Assembly (NCBI RefSeq): GCF_027409185.1
Contig: NC_084469.1
Coordinates: 35,529,293-35,593,292 of the forward strand
Direction: 5' to 3'
DNA length: 64,000 nucleotides
DNA from: Cynocephalus volans
Taxonomy: Eukaryota; Chordata; Mammalia; Dermoptera; Cynocephalidae
Position numbers and translations under genes: made by a program. Under the pieces are notes generated by a model. It was not told where the DNA came from. It worked only from the letters and a program-made list of their open reading frames with translations, and ran no database searches. Shown in pieces: positions 46,786 through 57,809 of this stretch (positions are counted from its first letter, which is position 1; every line of letters starts with the position of its first letter).

Positions 46786-49700
46786 TTAATATAATTCTCT
46801 CAAGGTCCATCCATGTTGTTGCAAATGGCAGTATTCATTCGTTTTTATAGCTGAGTAGTATTCCATTGTGTAGATATACCACATTTTCCATATCCACTCA
46901 TCTGATGATGGACATTTGGGCTGGTTCCAACTCTTGGCTATTGTAAAGAGTGCTGTGATGAACACTGGGGAGCAGGTATACCTTCGACTTGATGATTTCC
47001 ATTCCTCTGGGTATATTCCCAGCAGTGGAATAGCTGGGTCATATGGTAGATCTATCTGCAATTGTTTGAGGAACCTCCATACCATTTTCCATAGAGGCTG
47101 CACCATTTTGCAGTCCCACCACAATGTATGAGAGTTCCTTTTTCTCTGCAACCTCACCAGCATTTATCGTTCAGGGTCTTTTGGATTTTAGCCATCCTAA
47201 CTGGGGTGAGATGGTATCTCAGTGTAGTTTTGATTTGCATTTCCCGGATGCTGAGTGATGTGGAGCATTTTTTCATATGTCTGTTGGCCATTTGTATATC
47301 TTCCTTAGAGAAATGCCTACTTAGCTCTTTTGCCCATTTTTTAATTGGGTTGCTTGTTTTTTTCTTGTAAAGTTGTTTGAGTTCCTTGTATATTCTGGAT
47401 ATTAATCCTTTGTCAGATGTATATTTTGCAAATATTTTCTCCCACTCTGTTGGTTGTCTTTTAACTCTGTTAATTGTTTCTTTTGCTGTGCAGAAGCTCT
47501 TTAGTTTGATATAATCCCATTTGTTTATTTTTCCTTTGGTTGCTTGTGCTTTTGGGGACAAATTCATGAAGTCTGTGTCCAGTCCTATTTCCTGAAGTGT
47601 TTCTCCTATGTTTTCTTTAAGAAGTTTTATTGTTTCAGGGCGTATATTTAATTCTTTAATCCATTTTGAGTTGAGTTTAGTGTATGGTGAAAGGTGTGGG
47701 TCTAGTTTCATTCTCCTGCATATGGATATCCAGTTCTCCTAGCACCATTTGCTAAAGAGGCAGTCTCTTCCCCAGTGTATAGGCTTGGTGCCTTTGTCAA
47801 AGATCAGATGGCTGTAGGTGTGTGGGTTGATTTCTGGATTCTCTATTCTATTCCATTGATCAGTGTGTCTGTTTTTATGCCAGTACCATACTGTTTTGGT
47901 TATTATAGCTTTGTAGTATAGTTTAAAGTCAGGTAGTGTTATGCCTCCAGCTTTATTTTTTTTGCTCAGCATTGCTTTGGTTATGCGTGGTCTTTTGTTA
48001 TTCCATATAAATGTCTGGATAGTTCTTTCCATTTCTGAGAAAAATGTCATTGGAATTTTGATGAGGATTGCATTGAATTTGTATATCACTTTGGGTAGTA
48101 TGGTCATTTTCACTATGTTGATTCTTCCAATCCAAGAGCATGGGATATCTTTCCATCTTCTTGTATCCTCTCTAACTTCTCTCAGCAGTGGTTTGTAGTT
48201 CTCATTATAGAGATTTTTCACCTCCTTGGTGGCTATTGTAAATGGGCAGGCTTTCTTGATTGCTCTTTCTGCATGTTCACTATTGGAGAAAAGAAATGCT
48301 ACTGATTTTTGTGTGTTGATTTTGTATCCTGCTACTGTGCTGAAATCATTTATCAACTCCAAGAGTTTTTCTGTAGAGGCTTTAGGCTGTTCGATATATA
48401 GGATCATGTCATCTGCAAACAGGGACAGTTTGACTTCATCTTTTCCAATCTGGATGCCCTTTATTTCCTTCTCTTCTCTGATTGCTCTGGCTAGTACTTC
48501 CAACACTATGTTGAATAGGAGTGGTGAGAGTGGTCATCCTTGTCTAGTTCCTGTTCTTAAAGGAAAACCTTTCAGCATTTCCCCATTCAAGATGATATTG
48601 GCAGTGGGTTTATCATATATGGCTTTAATTATGTTGAGATACTTTCCCTCTATACCTAACTTATAGAGGGTCTTTGTCATGATTGTGTTGAATTTTATCA
48701 AATGATTTTTCAGCAACTATAGAGATGATCATATGGTCCTTGTGTTTGATTTTACTAATATGGTGTATCACATTCACTGATTTGCGTATGTTGAACCAAC
48801 CTTGCATCCCTGGGATGAATCCCACTTGATCGTGGTGAATAATTTTATGTATGTGTTGCTGTATTCTGTTTGCTAGTATTTTAGTGAGGATTTTTGCATC
48901 TATATTCACCAAGGATATCAGCCTATAGTTTTCTTTTTTGGTTATATCTTTACCTGGTTTTGGTATCAGGATGATGTTTGCTTCATAGAATGAGTTTGGG
49001 AGATTTGCGTCTGCCTCAATCTTTTGGAATAGTGTGTAAAGAATCGGTGTCAATTCCTCTTTGAATGTTTGGTAAAATTCTGCTGTGAATCCATCTGGTC
49101 CTGGGCTTTTCTTCGTTGGGAGTCTTCTGATAACAGCTTCAATCTCCTTTATTGTTATTGGTCTGTTCAGATTTTCTATGTCTTCGTGGCTCAGTTTTGG
49201 GAGCTTGTGTGTGTCCAGAAATTTATCCATTTCCTCCAGATTTTCAAATTTGTTGGCATATAGTTGTTTATAGCAGTCTCGAATGATTCCTTGTATTTCA
49301 GATGAATCAGTTGTAATATCACCTTTTTCATTTCTAATTTTTGTTATTTGAATCTTCTGTCTTCTTTTTTTTTGTTAGCCATGCTAATGGTTTGTCAATT
49401 TTATTTATCTTTTCAAAAAACCAACTTTTTGATTCATTGATCTTTTGTATTGTTTTTTGGGTTTCAATTTCATTAAGCTCTGCTCTGATCTTAATGATTT
49501 CTTTCCATCTGCTAACTTTAGGTTTGGATTGTTCTTGTTTTTCTAGTTCTTTAAGGTGAAGTGTTAGGTTGTTCACTTGCCATCTTTCCATTCTTCTGAG
49601 GTGAGCATTCAATGCAATAAATTTCCCCCTTAATACTGCTTTTGCAGTATCCCACAGGTTTTGGTATGATGTATCATTATTTTCATTAGTTTCAATAAAT

Positions 49701-50400
49701 TTTTTGATTTCCTGCTTGATTTCTTCTTGGACCCATATGTCATTAAGCAGAATGCTGTTTAATTTCCATGTGTTTGTATAGTTTCCAGAATTTCATTTGT
49801 TATTGATTTCTAATTTTAATCCATTGTGGTCTGAGAAAATACATGGGATAATTCCAATTTTTTTGAATTTGTTGAGACTTGATTTGTTACCTAATATGTG
49901 ATCTGTCCTGGAGAATGATCCATGTGCTGATGAGAAGAATGAATATAATATTCTGAGGTTGTTGGATGGAATGTTCTGTAGATATATGCCAAGTCCAATT
50001 GGTCTAGAGTATTGTTTAGATCTTGTGTTTCTCTGCTGATTCTTTGCCTAGATGATCTGTCCAATATTGATAGTGGGGTGTTCAGGTCCCCTGCTATTAT
50101 GGTATTAGTGTCTATTTCCTTCTTTAGGTCTAATAGAGTTTGTTTTATAAATCTGGCTGCTCCAACATTGGGTGTGTACATATTTATGATCGTTATGTCT
50201 TCTTGATGGATCAGTCCTTTTATCATTATGTAGTGTCCCTCATTGTCTCTTTTTATGGTTTTTGGTTTAAAGTCTATTTTGTCAGATATAAGAATAGCTA
50301 CTCCAGCTCGTTTTTCTTTTCTGTTTGCATGGTAAATCTTTTTCCATCCTTTCACTCTTAGTCTATGTGAGTCTTTATGGGTGAGGTGGGTCTCTTGAAG
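46786..50400 (-). pseudogene. L1 ORF2 (endonuclease/reverse transcriptase), inactivated
   Basis: Minus-strand blocks appear in order. The endonuclease part (50355-49891) holds IIAGDLNTPLS. A linker block follows (49612-49334). The RT N-terminus (49230-48661) contains [15 protein letters not shown]. The RT core (48506-47739) has the FADDMILY catalytic motif. The C-terminal blocks are 47711-47154 and 47163-46786, including MEYYSAIKTNEY. Frameshifts or stops separate all blocks. The endonuclease histidine region is also altered. It cannot encode a whole protein. Confidence 0.9.
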
Positions 50401-50930
50401 GCAGCATAGAGTTGGGTCCTCCTTTTTAATCCAGTCAGCCAGTCTGTCTTTTGATTGGGGAATTTAAGCCTTTTACATTAAGAGTTGTTATTGAAAAGTG
50501 TTGATTTATTCCTAGCATTTTATTGATTATTGTTTGGTTGTCTTAGGTGTCTTTTGTTCCTTGCTTTCTGATTTACTGTTTGTTTTCTTTGTTTGTTGGT
50601 TCCTTAGGTTGTAGATAGCCTTTTTGTTTGTTTGTTTTCTCTTCATGAATGCCATTTTTATTACACTAGTGGGTTTTGATTTTTCTTGGGTTTTTATGGC
50701 AGTGGTAGTTATTTTTCAGGAACCAAACCCAGTACTCCCTTGAGAATTTCTTGTAAGGGTGGTCATGTGGTGGTGAACTCCTGCAGTTTTTGTTTGTCTG
50801 AGAAACATACTATTTGCCCTTCATTTTGGAAGGATAGCCTTGCAGGGTAGAGTACTCTTGGCTGACAATCTCTGTCTTTTAGTATTTTGAATATATCATC
50901 CCATTTGTTTCTGGGTTTTAGGGTTTGTGA

Positions 50931-51726
50931 TTAAAAGTCTGATGTTAGCCTGATTGGGGCTCCCTTATAGGTGATTTGACGCTTCTCTCTTGCAGCTTTT
51001 AAGATTCTCTCTTTGTCTTTGAGTTTTGCCAATTTGACTATAACATGTCTTGGAGAAGGCCTTTTTGGGTTGAATACGTTTGGAGATCGTTGAGCTTCCT
51101 GGATCTGAAGATCTGTGATTTTTCCTATACCTGGGAAGTTTTCTGCCACTATTTTGTTGAATATGTTTTCAATGCAATCTCCTTTTTCCTCCCCTTCTGG
51201 AATACCCATGACTTGGATATTTGAGCGCTTAAGGTTGTCTGATATCTCTCTCAGATTTTCTTCAATGCCTTTGATTCTTTTTTCTTTTTTTTTTGTCTGC
51301 TTGTGTTATTTCAAACAGCCCATCTTCAAGTTCAGAGGTTCTCTCTTCAACTTCCGTAAGCCCATTGGTTAAACTCTCCGTTGTGTTTTTTATTTCGCTG
51401 AATAACTTCTTCAGTTTGGCAAGTTCTTCTACATTTTTTTTCAGGACATTGATTTCCTTGTATATTTCCCCTTTCAGGTCCTGTGTATTTTTCCTCATTT
51501 CATCATGATGTCTAGCTGAGTTTTCTTGTATCTCATTCAGTTTCCTTAGAATTATCACTCGAAATTCCTTGTCAGTCATTTCAAGGGCTTCTTGTTCTAT
51601 AGGATCCAGAGCTTGAGATTTATTATCTTTTGGTGGTGTACTTTCTTGATTTTTCATATTTCTGGTATATTTTCTTTGATGTTTATTCATTGTGGCAGGG
51701 GGTTTCACAGTCCACAGGTTTGACAC
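50931..51726 (-). pseudogene. L1 ORF1 (RNA-binding chaperone), inactivated
   Basis: The first block (51726-51262) carries a coiled coil (LKKNVEELAKLKKLFSEI). The second (51209-50931) carries the RRM/C-terminal region (PRHVIVKLAKLKDKERIL, ITYKGAPIRLTSD). They are in different frames, and the second ends early. Confidence 0.85.
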
Positions 51727-51879
51727 TATTGACTGACTAAGATGTTGCTGTGGTTGCCAATTTGGTATGGCTACCTCAGTGACTGCTCAGTTGGCCACTA
51801 GTGCCTTGTGGGTGTGGTTGCCTCGGGTCTTGGGCCTCTCCGGGGAGCCACCTCTCTGGTCAGCTTGGACTCTGCCGGG

Positions 51880-52610
51880 CTGCTGGATCATGGGGTGGTA
51901 CCGCAGGGTGTGTGTTCTCTGCTGAGCTTCCACCTCCCGTGCTAGACTTCTCTCCCTGTTCCGTGTGCTCTGGCCCAGGCTGCTGGGATGCGCCGAGTCA
52001 CCACAGAGCGTGTGGTCTCTGCAGAGCTTCCCCTTTCCCTGCAGGATGTCTCCCTGCTTGGTGCGCGCTAGGCCGGGCTTGGGATGGGACTGGGTGGCGG
52101 CAGTGAAGCCTACCTGCTGCTGGATTGCATGGTGGTGGCGGCCCCTCCACAGGGTGTGTGGACTCTATGGAGCTTCTAACTCCCTTGCTGGACCTCTCTG
52201 TGCTCCATACGCATTGGGCCGGGCTGCTGGATCGCGTGGCAGCAGTGTGGTCCCTGTGGAGTTCCCGCCTCCCCTGCCGGACGTCTCCCTGCTGCGAATG
52301 CACTAGGCCGGGCTGGGAATGGAGCCGGGTGCCTGCAGTGAAGCCTACCTGCTGGATCACGCAGTGGCGGCCCCACAGGGTGTGTGGTTTCTGTGGAGCC
52401 TCCGCCTCTGTTGCCGGACGTCTCCCCACTCTGTGCGCACTGGGCTGGGCTGGGAATGGAGCCGGGTGGTGGCGGTGAAGCCTACCTGCTGGATCATGTG
52501 ATGACAGCCCCGCAGGGCATGTGGTCTCCGCGGAGCTTCTGCCTCCCCCACTGGACGTCTCCCCATTCCATATGCACTTGATGCTATGTTTTTATAGTTT
52601 AAATCGGTTG
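51880..52610 (-). repeat. tandem monomers in the L1 5' UTR
   Basis: The marker CTGCTGG(G)AT recurs at 51880, 51980, 52117, 52224, 52349 and 52486, spaced 100, 137, 107, 125 and 137 bp. Each unit repeats the order: GTGTGTGG/GTGTGGTCTCTG, an AGCTTCCGCCTCCCC-like block, GGACGTCTCCC, GTGCGCACTGGGCCGGGCTG. The longer units also carry GGAATGGAGCCGGGTGG...GTGAAGCCTAC. The 5' UTR therefore consists of at least five diverged direct repeats, CpG-rich on average. Confidence 0.8.
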
Positions 52611-52648
52611 ATTTGTGGGAGAGAGTGACGCTAGGGACCATCTATTCT

Positions 52649-52668
52649 GCCATCTCGACCGGAAGTCC
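52649..52668 (-). promoter_or_regulatory. L1 5' end with ETS and YY1-like sites
   Basis: The sense start GGACTTCCGGTCGAGATGGC has an ACTTCCGG ETS site at +3 and a GAGATGGC YY1-like core near +13. In human L1 a YY1 site at a similar position directs the start site, so the same role is inferred here. Confidence 0.45.
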
Positions 52669-52702
52669 ACTGAAGTGTGTTTCTTATAGACAGTTTGCCT
52701 TT

Positions 52703-53220
52703 TTCCTATTTTTTTTATTGTGGTAAAACATACATAATGTAAATTTTACCATTTTAACCATTTATAAGTGTACAGTTCATAAGTACATTCACTGCTGTGC
52801 TACAATCATTACTATCCATTTTCAGAATTTTTTCATCTTCCCAAACTGAAACTCTGTATCCATTAAACAGTAACTCCCTGTTCCACTCTTCCCCTAGCCC
52901 CAAGAAACCACTATTCTACTTTCTGTGTTTATTAATTTGAGTATTGTACGTAATTCATATAAGTGGAATCATACAATATTCATCCTTTTGTGTCTGGCTT
53001 ATTTCAGCTAGCATCACGTCTTCAAGGTTCATTTATGTTATAAATATGTGTCAGAATTTCATTTTTCTTAAGGCTGAATAATATTCCATTATATGTATAT
53101 ACCACATTTTGTTTATTCATTTATGCACTGATGGACTTTTGAGTTGTTTTCACCTTTTGGTTATTGTGAATAGTGTTGCTACAAACATTGGTGCATATAC
53201 GTAACTTTCTAAGCCAAAGA
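52703..53220 (-). mobile_element. old L1 3' end fragment
   Basis: TTATTGTGGTAAAACATACATAATG, 'CACTATTCTACTTTCTGTG', 'GGCTGAATAATATTCCATTATATGTATATACCAC' and 'GTTATTGTGAATAGTGTTGCTACAAAC' are reverse L1M 3' UTR and ORF2-end sequence. Confidence 0.75.
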
Positions 53221-53548
53221 GTATGCTAGATTCTGTAGTGCCATTTATTCCCTCCTATGGTAGTCATTAATACTGTTTACCAAATATTTCCAGTTTTCTG
53301 CTTTCTGGGAATATACTAAGATTGCAGCTTCTGGCTCCCTTATGATTGCATGGGGCCACATGACTAGTTCTGGCCAAAGAATTGTAAGACACACTTCTGC
53401 TTCTGGACCAAAGCATTTAATTGCCCATATGAATTCCCTCTGCCACAGTAACTGACAGCTTTCAAGATGGTGGCTGATCTGTCACTGTGGGTGCTAGAAT
53501 GAGGAGACATGGAGCACAGCCCACAGATGATCCTTGATGGATAGGTAG

Positions 53549-54094
53549 TGCTATGGACTGAATTATGTCTCCTACCTCCCTGCTCCCCAAATTCATATAT
53601 TGAAGCCCTAACCCCCAAAGTGGCTGTATCTTGGGATGGGGCCTTTAAGGAAGTAATTTGTTTAAATAAGGTCATGAAGGTAGCGGCCTGATCCTATAGA
53701 ATTAGTGTCCTTATAAGAATAGACAACAGTCTATGGCCATACCATCCTGAATGCACCTGATCTCATCTGATGTCAGAAACTAGGCAGGGTGGGGCCTGGT
53801 TAGGACTTGGATTGGAGACCACCTGGGGATACCAGGTGCTGTAGCCCTTTTAAAAAAAAGAAGAGAGGCCACTAGAGCTCTCTCTCTCTAAACATGCACT
53901 GAGGAAAAGCCATATGAGGACACAGCTAAATGGCAGCTGTCTTCAGGCCAGGAAGAGAGCCATCTCCAGAAACTGAAACAACCAGAACCTTGATGTTGGG
54001 TTTCTTACCTCCAGAACCGTGAGAAAGTTAATTCTGTTATTTAAGCCATCCAGTCTATGGCATTTAGTTATGGCAGCCTGAGCAGTCCAAGACA
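53549..54094 (+). mobile_element. MLT1-like LTR containing a 5S pseudogene
   Basis: It starts TGCTATGGACTGAATTATG and ends GCAGTCCAAGACA (TG...CA). Internal MLT1 blocks are present ('TTCATATATTGAAGCCCTAACCCCCAAAG', 'CCTCCAGAACCGTGAGAAAG'). The run is interrupted at 53729-53859 by a 5S rRNA retrocopy. Confidence 0.8.
53729..53851 (+). pseudogene. 5S rRNA retropseudogene
   Basis: It starts GTCTATGGCCATACCATCCTG and ends GGTGCTGTAGCCCTTT, full length for 5S rRNA (about 120 nt), with many changes (for example CTAGGCAGGGTGGGGCCTGG in the internal control region). An A tail at about 53852-53859 and the flanks AAGAATAGA / AAGAAGAGA show L1-type retroposition into the LTR. It is too diverged to be an active gene. 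Confidence 0.85.
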
Positions 54095-54200
54095 TGCAGT
54101 ATGGGTGAGAATTTAACCTGGTTGTTATAAACTACTAAGATTTTAGGGTTATTATCTTAGCATAACTGAGACTATCCTGACTGACACAACTCCTTTGGCT

Positions 54201-55129
54201 AAAGGGCAAAGAGAAAGACATATTGAAACTGAAGCTGTTCTGCCTTACTAAGACAACTCTAATACGTATATGGCTGGGATTTACAGTCCTTGATTTCAAT
54301 GACAACTAGATAGCAATGCTTGAAGAGGTTGGTATATTCCTCAGGAGATGATGATAAATTTATGAAGTCTGAGTAACTAAAGAAGCATTTACAAAAAACC
54401 TTGACAGATGGGGGCTGAGGACCCCAGCCCTCCCCCCTTCCCCTCCCTCCCCAACAACTTCTTAGAATGTACTATTATAAAAATAATAAAAATTTAAAAA
54501 TTTAAAAAATGTTGAGCATAGCAACAAGATAACTATGACCATGTAGAGATGTGAAGCATTTAAGTTGAGAGATGTCATGGTATAGGAAGAATTATTTGTC
54601 AGCAAATTAGTAATGAAGCACTTATATCTTTGTTGTATTTTGACAAAATGGAATATTTATAAATTGTTCTATAAACTGTAAAACTATATACATGTAAAGT
54701 ATTTTTTGAGTGTAAGAAAAAAATTAAAATTCAGATGGATGCATAAAAACAAACAAACAAACAAACAAACAAAACCTTGACGGAAAAGGAATGGAAGGAT
54801 TTTCAGATACAGCAGTTATACATTTGAGAGTTGGGAGTCCTTGTTTCTCAATATAGATTAGGATTTATATTCTTTATATCTTTGACCTAATGTCTTAAAG
54901 AACACTTTTCAGTTTTACTGCAGTTTTCTAAATTGACTCACTGCTCAACATGCTGATTTTCACAGCACCCAAGTAAACCAACTTTTATATTTAAAAAAGC
55001 TTTTATTCCCCACGAATATGTATAATCAATAAAAATATGTATATTTAAAAAAGCTTTTTTAAAAACCTCCTACAGCTGTAAGTTAATGTTTATGGTCTCT
55101 GGCTCTAGCCAAGTTTAGCCAGTGAGCAC
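54201..55129. other. intergenic, AT-rich
   Basis: No gene. It contains a GGGGGCTGAGGACCCC-to-poly-A stretch at about 54410-54510 resembling the end of an A-tailed element, a (CAAA)n tract at 54749-54773, and otherwise unassigned AT-rich DNA. Confidence 0.4.
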
Positions 55130-56560
55130 TGAAACAGAGAAATGTAAATAAGGTGAAAAAAAGTAAAGGTCTCAAGGGCACGAGAAGACAAGCACATACT
55201 GGGAGAAAGTATTTGCAAAACATCTATCTGATAAAGAGCTGTTATCCAAGATACACAAAGAAATCTTAAAACTCAACAATAAGAAAATGAACAATCCAAT
55301 TTAAAAATGCACAAAATATCTGAATAGACACCTCACCAAAGATGACATACAGGTGGCAAATAAACATATGAAAAGCTGTTCAACATCATATGTTCTTAGG
55401 GAACAGCAAATAAAAAGAATGATGACTACTACACCTATTAGAATAGTTAAAATCCAAAACACTGACTACACCAAATGCTGGATGTGTTGCTTTGCCCCCC
55501 ATGGATTTGTCACCCCACTTCCCCTGGGTGATGGAGATGCAAAGGATTACTCAAAGCCCATCTCTTCTGAGCAATGAGAGACCCCGAAGTGGTTAATCTC
55601 CCACCAGAACCCTCAAGCAAGAGGCATCCCTTCCTTGGGAAATTAACCCTGAATTGGGGTTCTCTTCCTGCATTTATTTTCCAGACCAGGAAGTTACAGG
55701 AAGAGACACAGGTGGAGTTATAGTTCAACAATATAGGCTGGTAACTTTCAGTGAAGCAAGTCAGATGACATTACATTAGATAATTAAGTGATATTACAGT
55801 AATTTCTCAGTGTCTTTACATAACAGTCAGTAACAAGTCTGTCCTTGAGCCAGCAACCTTGCTGTGCCACAAATCTTTATCTCACACCAGAGACTTTATA
55901 GCCTGAGGAAAATTTCCAGTCCTCTGCAAGGTCAATATTTACTGCAAGGCTTTGGAAAACCAGGCCCTGTGAGGTACATTTGCTTTAAGAATCCTCTACA
56001 TGGATGTGCAGCAACAGGAGCTCTCATTCATTGTTGGTGGAAACGGGAAAAATAGTACAGCCACTTTGGAAGGCAGTCTGGCAGTTTCTTAGAAAACTGA
56101 ACATACTCTTACCACACAATCCAGCAATAACTTTCCTAGGTATTCACCCAAATGAACCGAAATCTTACGCCCAACACCAAAACCTGCACACAAATGTTTT
56201 TAGCAGCTTTATTCATAATTGCCAAAAATTGGAAATGACCAAGATGTCCTTCCACAGGTGAAAGGATAAACTGTGGTATGTCCATAAAATGGAATATTAT
56301 TCAGTACTAGAAAGAAATGAACTATTAAGCCACAAAAAGACACGGAGGAAACTTAAATGCATACTGCTAAGTAAAAATAATTCCAATTATATAACATTCT
56401 GGAAAGACAAAACTAAGGAGATAGTAAAAAGATCAGTGATTTCCAGGAGTTTGGGGGTAGAGAGTAAGGGATGAAGAGGTGGGGCACAGGGGGTTTTTAG
56501 GGTAGTGAAACTATTCTGTATGATGTTGTAATGGTAGATACATGTAATTTTACATTTGTC
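55130..56560 (+). mobile_element. old L1 3' part in + orientation
   Basis: It runs from ORF2 sequence (GGAGAAAGTATTTGCAAAAC..., 'CATATGAAAAGCTGTTCAACATC') to 'CTCATTCATTGTTGGTGGAAACG', 'GGAATATTATTCAGTAC' and the 3' UTR. It is interrupted by the solo LTR at 55485-56000. Frames are broken. Confidence 0.8.
55485..56000 (-). mobile_element. solo LTR with 6-bp TSD (class II ERV-like)
   Basis: A 516-bp unit begins TGTTGC and ends CTACA (TG...CA), flanked exactly by TGGATG at 55479-55484 and 56001-56006. The L1 reads continuously once it is removed. On the minus strand a TATAAAG box lies at about 55894-55901 and AATAAA at 55673-55678, the right order for a minus-strand LTR. A 6-bp duplication is typical of ERVK-like elements. 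No internal viral sequence remains. Confidence 0.75.
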
Positions 56561-56574
56561 AAAACACATAGAAT

Positions 56575-56690
56575 GGGGCTGGCCAGTTAGCTCAGTTGGT
56601 TAGAGCATGGTGCTGATAACACCAAGGTCCAGGGTTCAATCCCTGCACTGGCCAGCTGCCAACAAAACAAAACAAAAAACCCCACACAGG
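56575..56690 (+). mobile_element. CYN SINE monomer
   Basis: This is the cleanest monomer: GGGGCTGGCCAGTTAGCTCAG, then GGTTAGAGCATGGTGCTGATAACACC, then GGTTCAATCCCTGCACTGGCC, and the tail AACAAAACAAAAC. A and B boxes are still recognisable. This form is the closest to tRNA-Ile. Confidence 0.9.
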
Positions 56691-57385
56691 ATGTACAGCA
56701 CAAAGCATGAACCCTGATGTAAACTATGGACTTTGATTGATAATCATGTGTCAATATTGGTTCAATGACTGTAGCAAATGTACTGCGCTGGTGCCAGATG
56801 TCGATGGCGGGGAGGGCTGTGGGGTGGGAAGCGGGGGTATGTGGGAACTCTATGTACTTTGCACCCAATTTTGAACCTAAAATTGCTCTAAAAATTAAAT
56901 TGCTCTATTAATTAAAAAACAAACAAACAAACAAACAAAAAAACAAAACACGCACACAAAGCAAAAAACCAAATGCCAAGAGAGAGGGAGTATAGCGTTT
57001 AATTTTCTAAAATGGAGAAAACACGGGCTTATAATTTTCTGCCTCCACAGAGCATTTGGCAGCCAGGGGTGCAACTGAGGGGTTCAGCTAACGGGAAGGA
57101 AGAATTGTTCTCAGTAGGGGATCACTGTAGAAACTGTCGTCGGTATTTCTGAGAATTCTGGCTCCGTGCTTGTTTAGCTGAGGGATTTGTTGGACACTAT
57201 ATTCTACTGAGTCCCTGGAAGAAACCTGTGTGCCGAAGAGGAAACAGCCTGGGGGCTTTCAGGCACCTACGAGTCACCTTTTGGGATCTGCCACACGGGG
57301 TTGCCAGGGCTTGAAGACAGTGATTCTCACTTGCATGGAATCCTGCCTCTGCAGGCCAAAGAGCAAACTGCAAGTTACTGCCCTG

Positions 57386-57751
57386 TACAGATGCTCCTTG
57401 TCTTACCAGGGGGTTATATCCTGACAAACCCATTGTATGTTGAAAATATTGTAAGTTGAAAATGCATTTAGTACACCTAGCCTACTTAACATCATAGCTT
57501 AGCCTAGCTTACCCTAAACGTGCTCAGAGCACTTACATTTGCCTACAGTTAGGCAAAATCCTCTAATACAAAGCTCATTTTACAATAAAGTGTTGACTAT
57601 CTCATGTAATTTATTGACTGCTGTACTGAAAGTGAAAAACAGGTTGTATGTGTACTTGAAGTACAGTTTCTACTGAATGCGTATCATTTTCACACCATCG
57701 TGAACTTGAAAAATTTTAAGTTGAACCATTGTAAATTGGGGACTGTCTGTA
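57386..57751 (+). mobile_element. Tigger-type (TcMar) nonautonomous DNA transposon
   Basis: Ends TACAGATGCTCCTTG... and ...GGGGACTGTCTGTA are bordered by TA and show weak inverted similarity. The interior has 'GTTATATCCTGACAAACCCATTG', 'CCTACAGTTAGGCAAAATCC' and repeated GTAAGTTGAAAAT / TTAAGTTGAACC blocks known from Tigger-like elements. Confidence 0.7.
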
Positions 57752-57809
57752 TTCACATGTTCAAAGTTTCTTTCCTTTTGGGCAGGACTCTGCCGATTCC
57801 TTTCTTTAA

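Larger units (their letters stand above)
46459..52668 (-). mobile_element. near full-length L1 (about 6.2 kb), ORFs broken
   Basis: Its sense 5' end is at 52668 and its A tail lies at about 46459-46530. The flanks ACTGAAGTGT..TTCTT (46444-46458) and ACTGAAGTGTGTTTCTT (52669-52685) form the duplication, with a 2-bp difference. In sense order it has a 5' UTR with tandem monomers (about 52668-51730), ORF1 (51726-50931), ORF2 (about 50400-46786), and a 3' UTR with a polypurine stretch and the end TCGACAAAATAAAATTT. ORF1 and ORF2 both contain frameshifts and stops, so it is not autonomous. It sits inside an older L1. Confidence 0.9.
53225..54200 (+). mobile_element. unclassified old repeat split by an MLT1-like LTR
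   Basis: A repeat with 'ATGGTGGCTGATCTGTCACTGTGGGTGC', 'GGAGCACAGCCCACAGATGATCC' resumes after the LTR as 'TTATAAACTACTAAGATTTTAGGGTT...ATCCTGACTGACACA'. The two halves fit one old element, whose family I cannot name with certainty. Confidence 0.5.

Noticed and set aside
51801-52501. Cys/Trp-rich frames of 60-143 codons on both strands
   Set aside because: They arise from the GC-rich tandem monomers of the L1 5' UTR and repeat with the same period.
51880-52610. CRISPR-like array
   Set aside because: Units are long and adjacent without unique spacers, and the context is a mammalian L1 promoter.
56575-56680. tRNA-Ile gene
   Set aside because: The A and B boxes are visible, but the unit has the CYN SINE tail and is repeated many times in the window; it is a retroposon.
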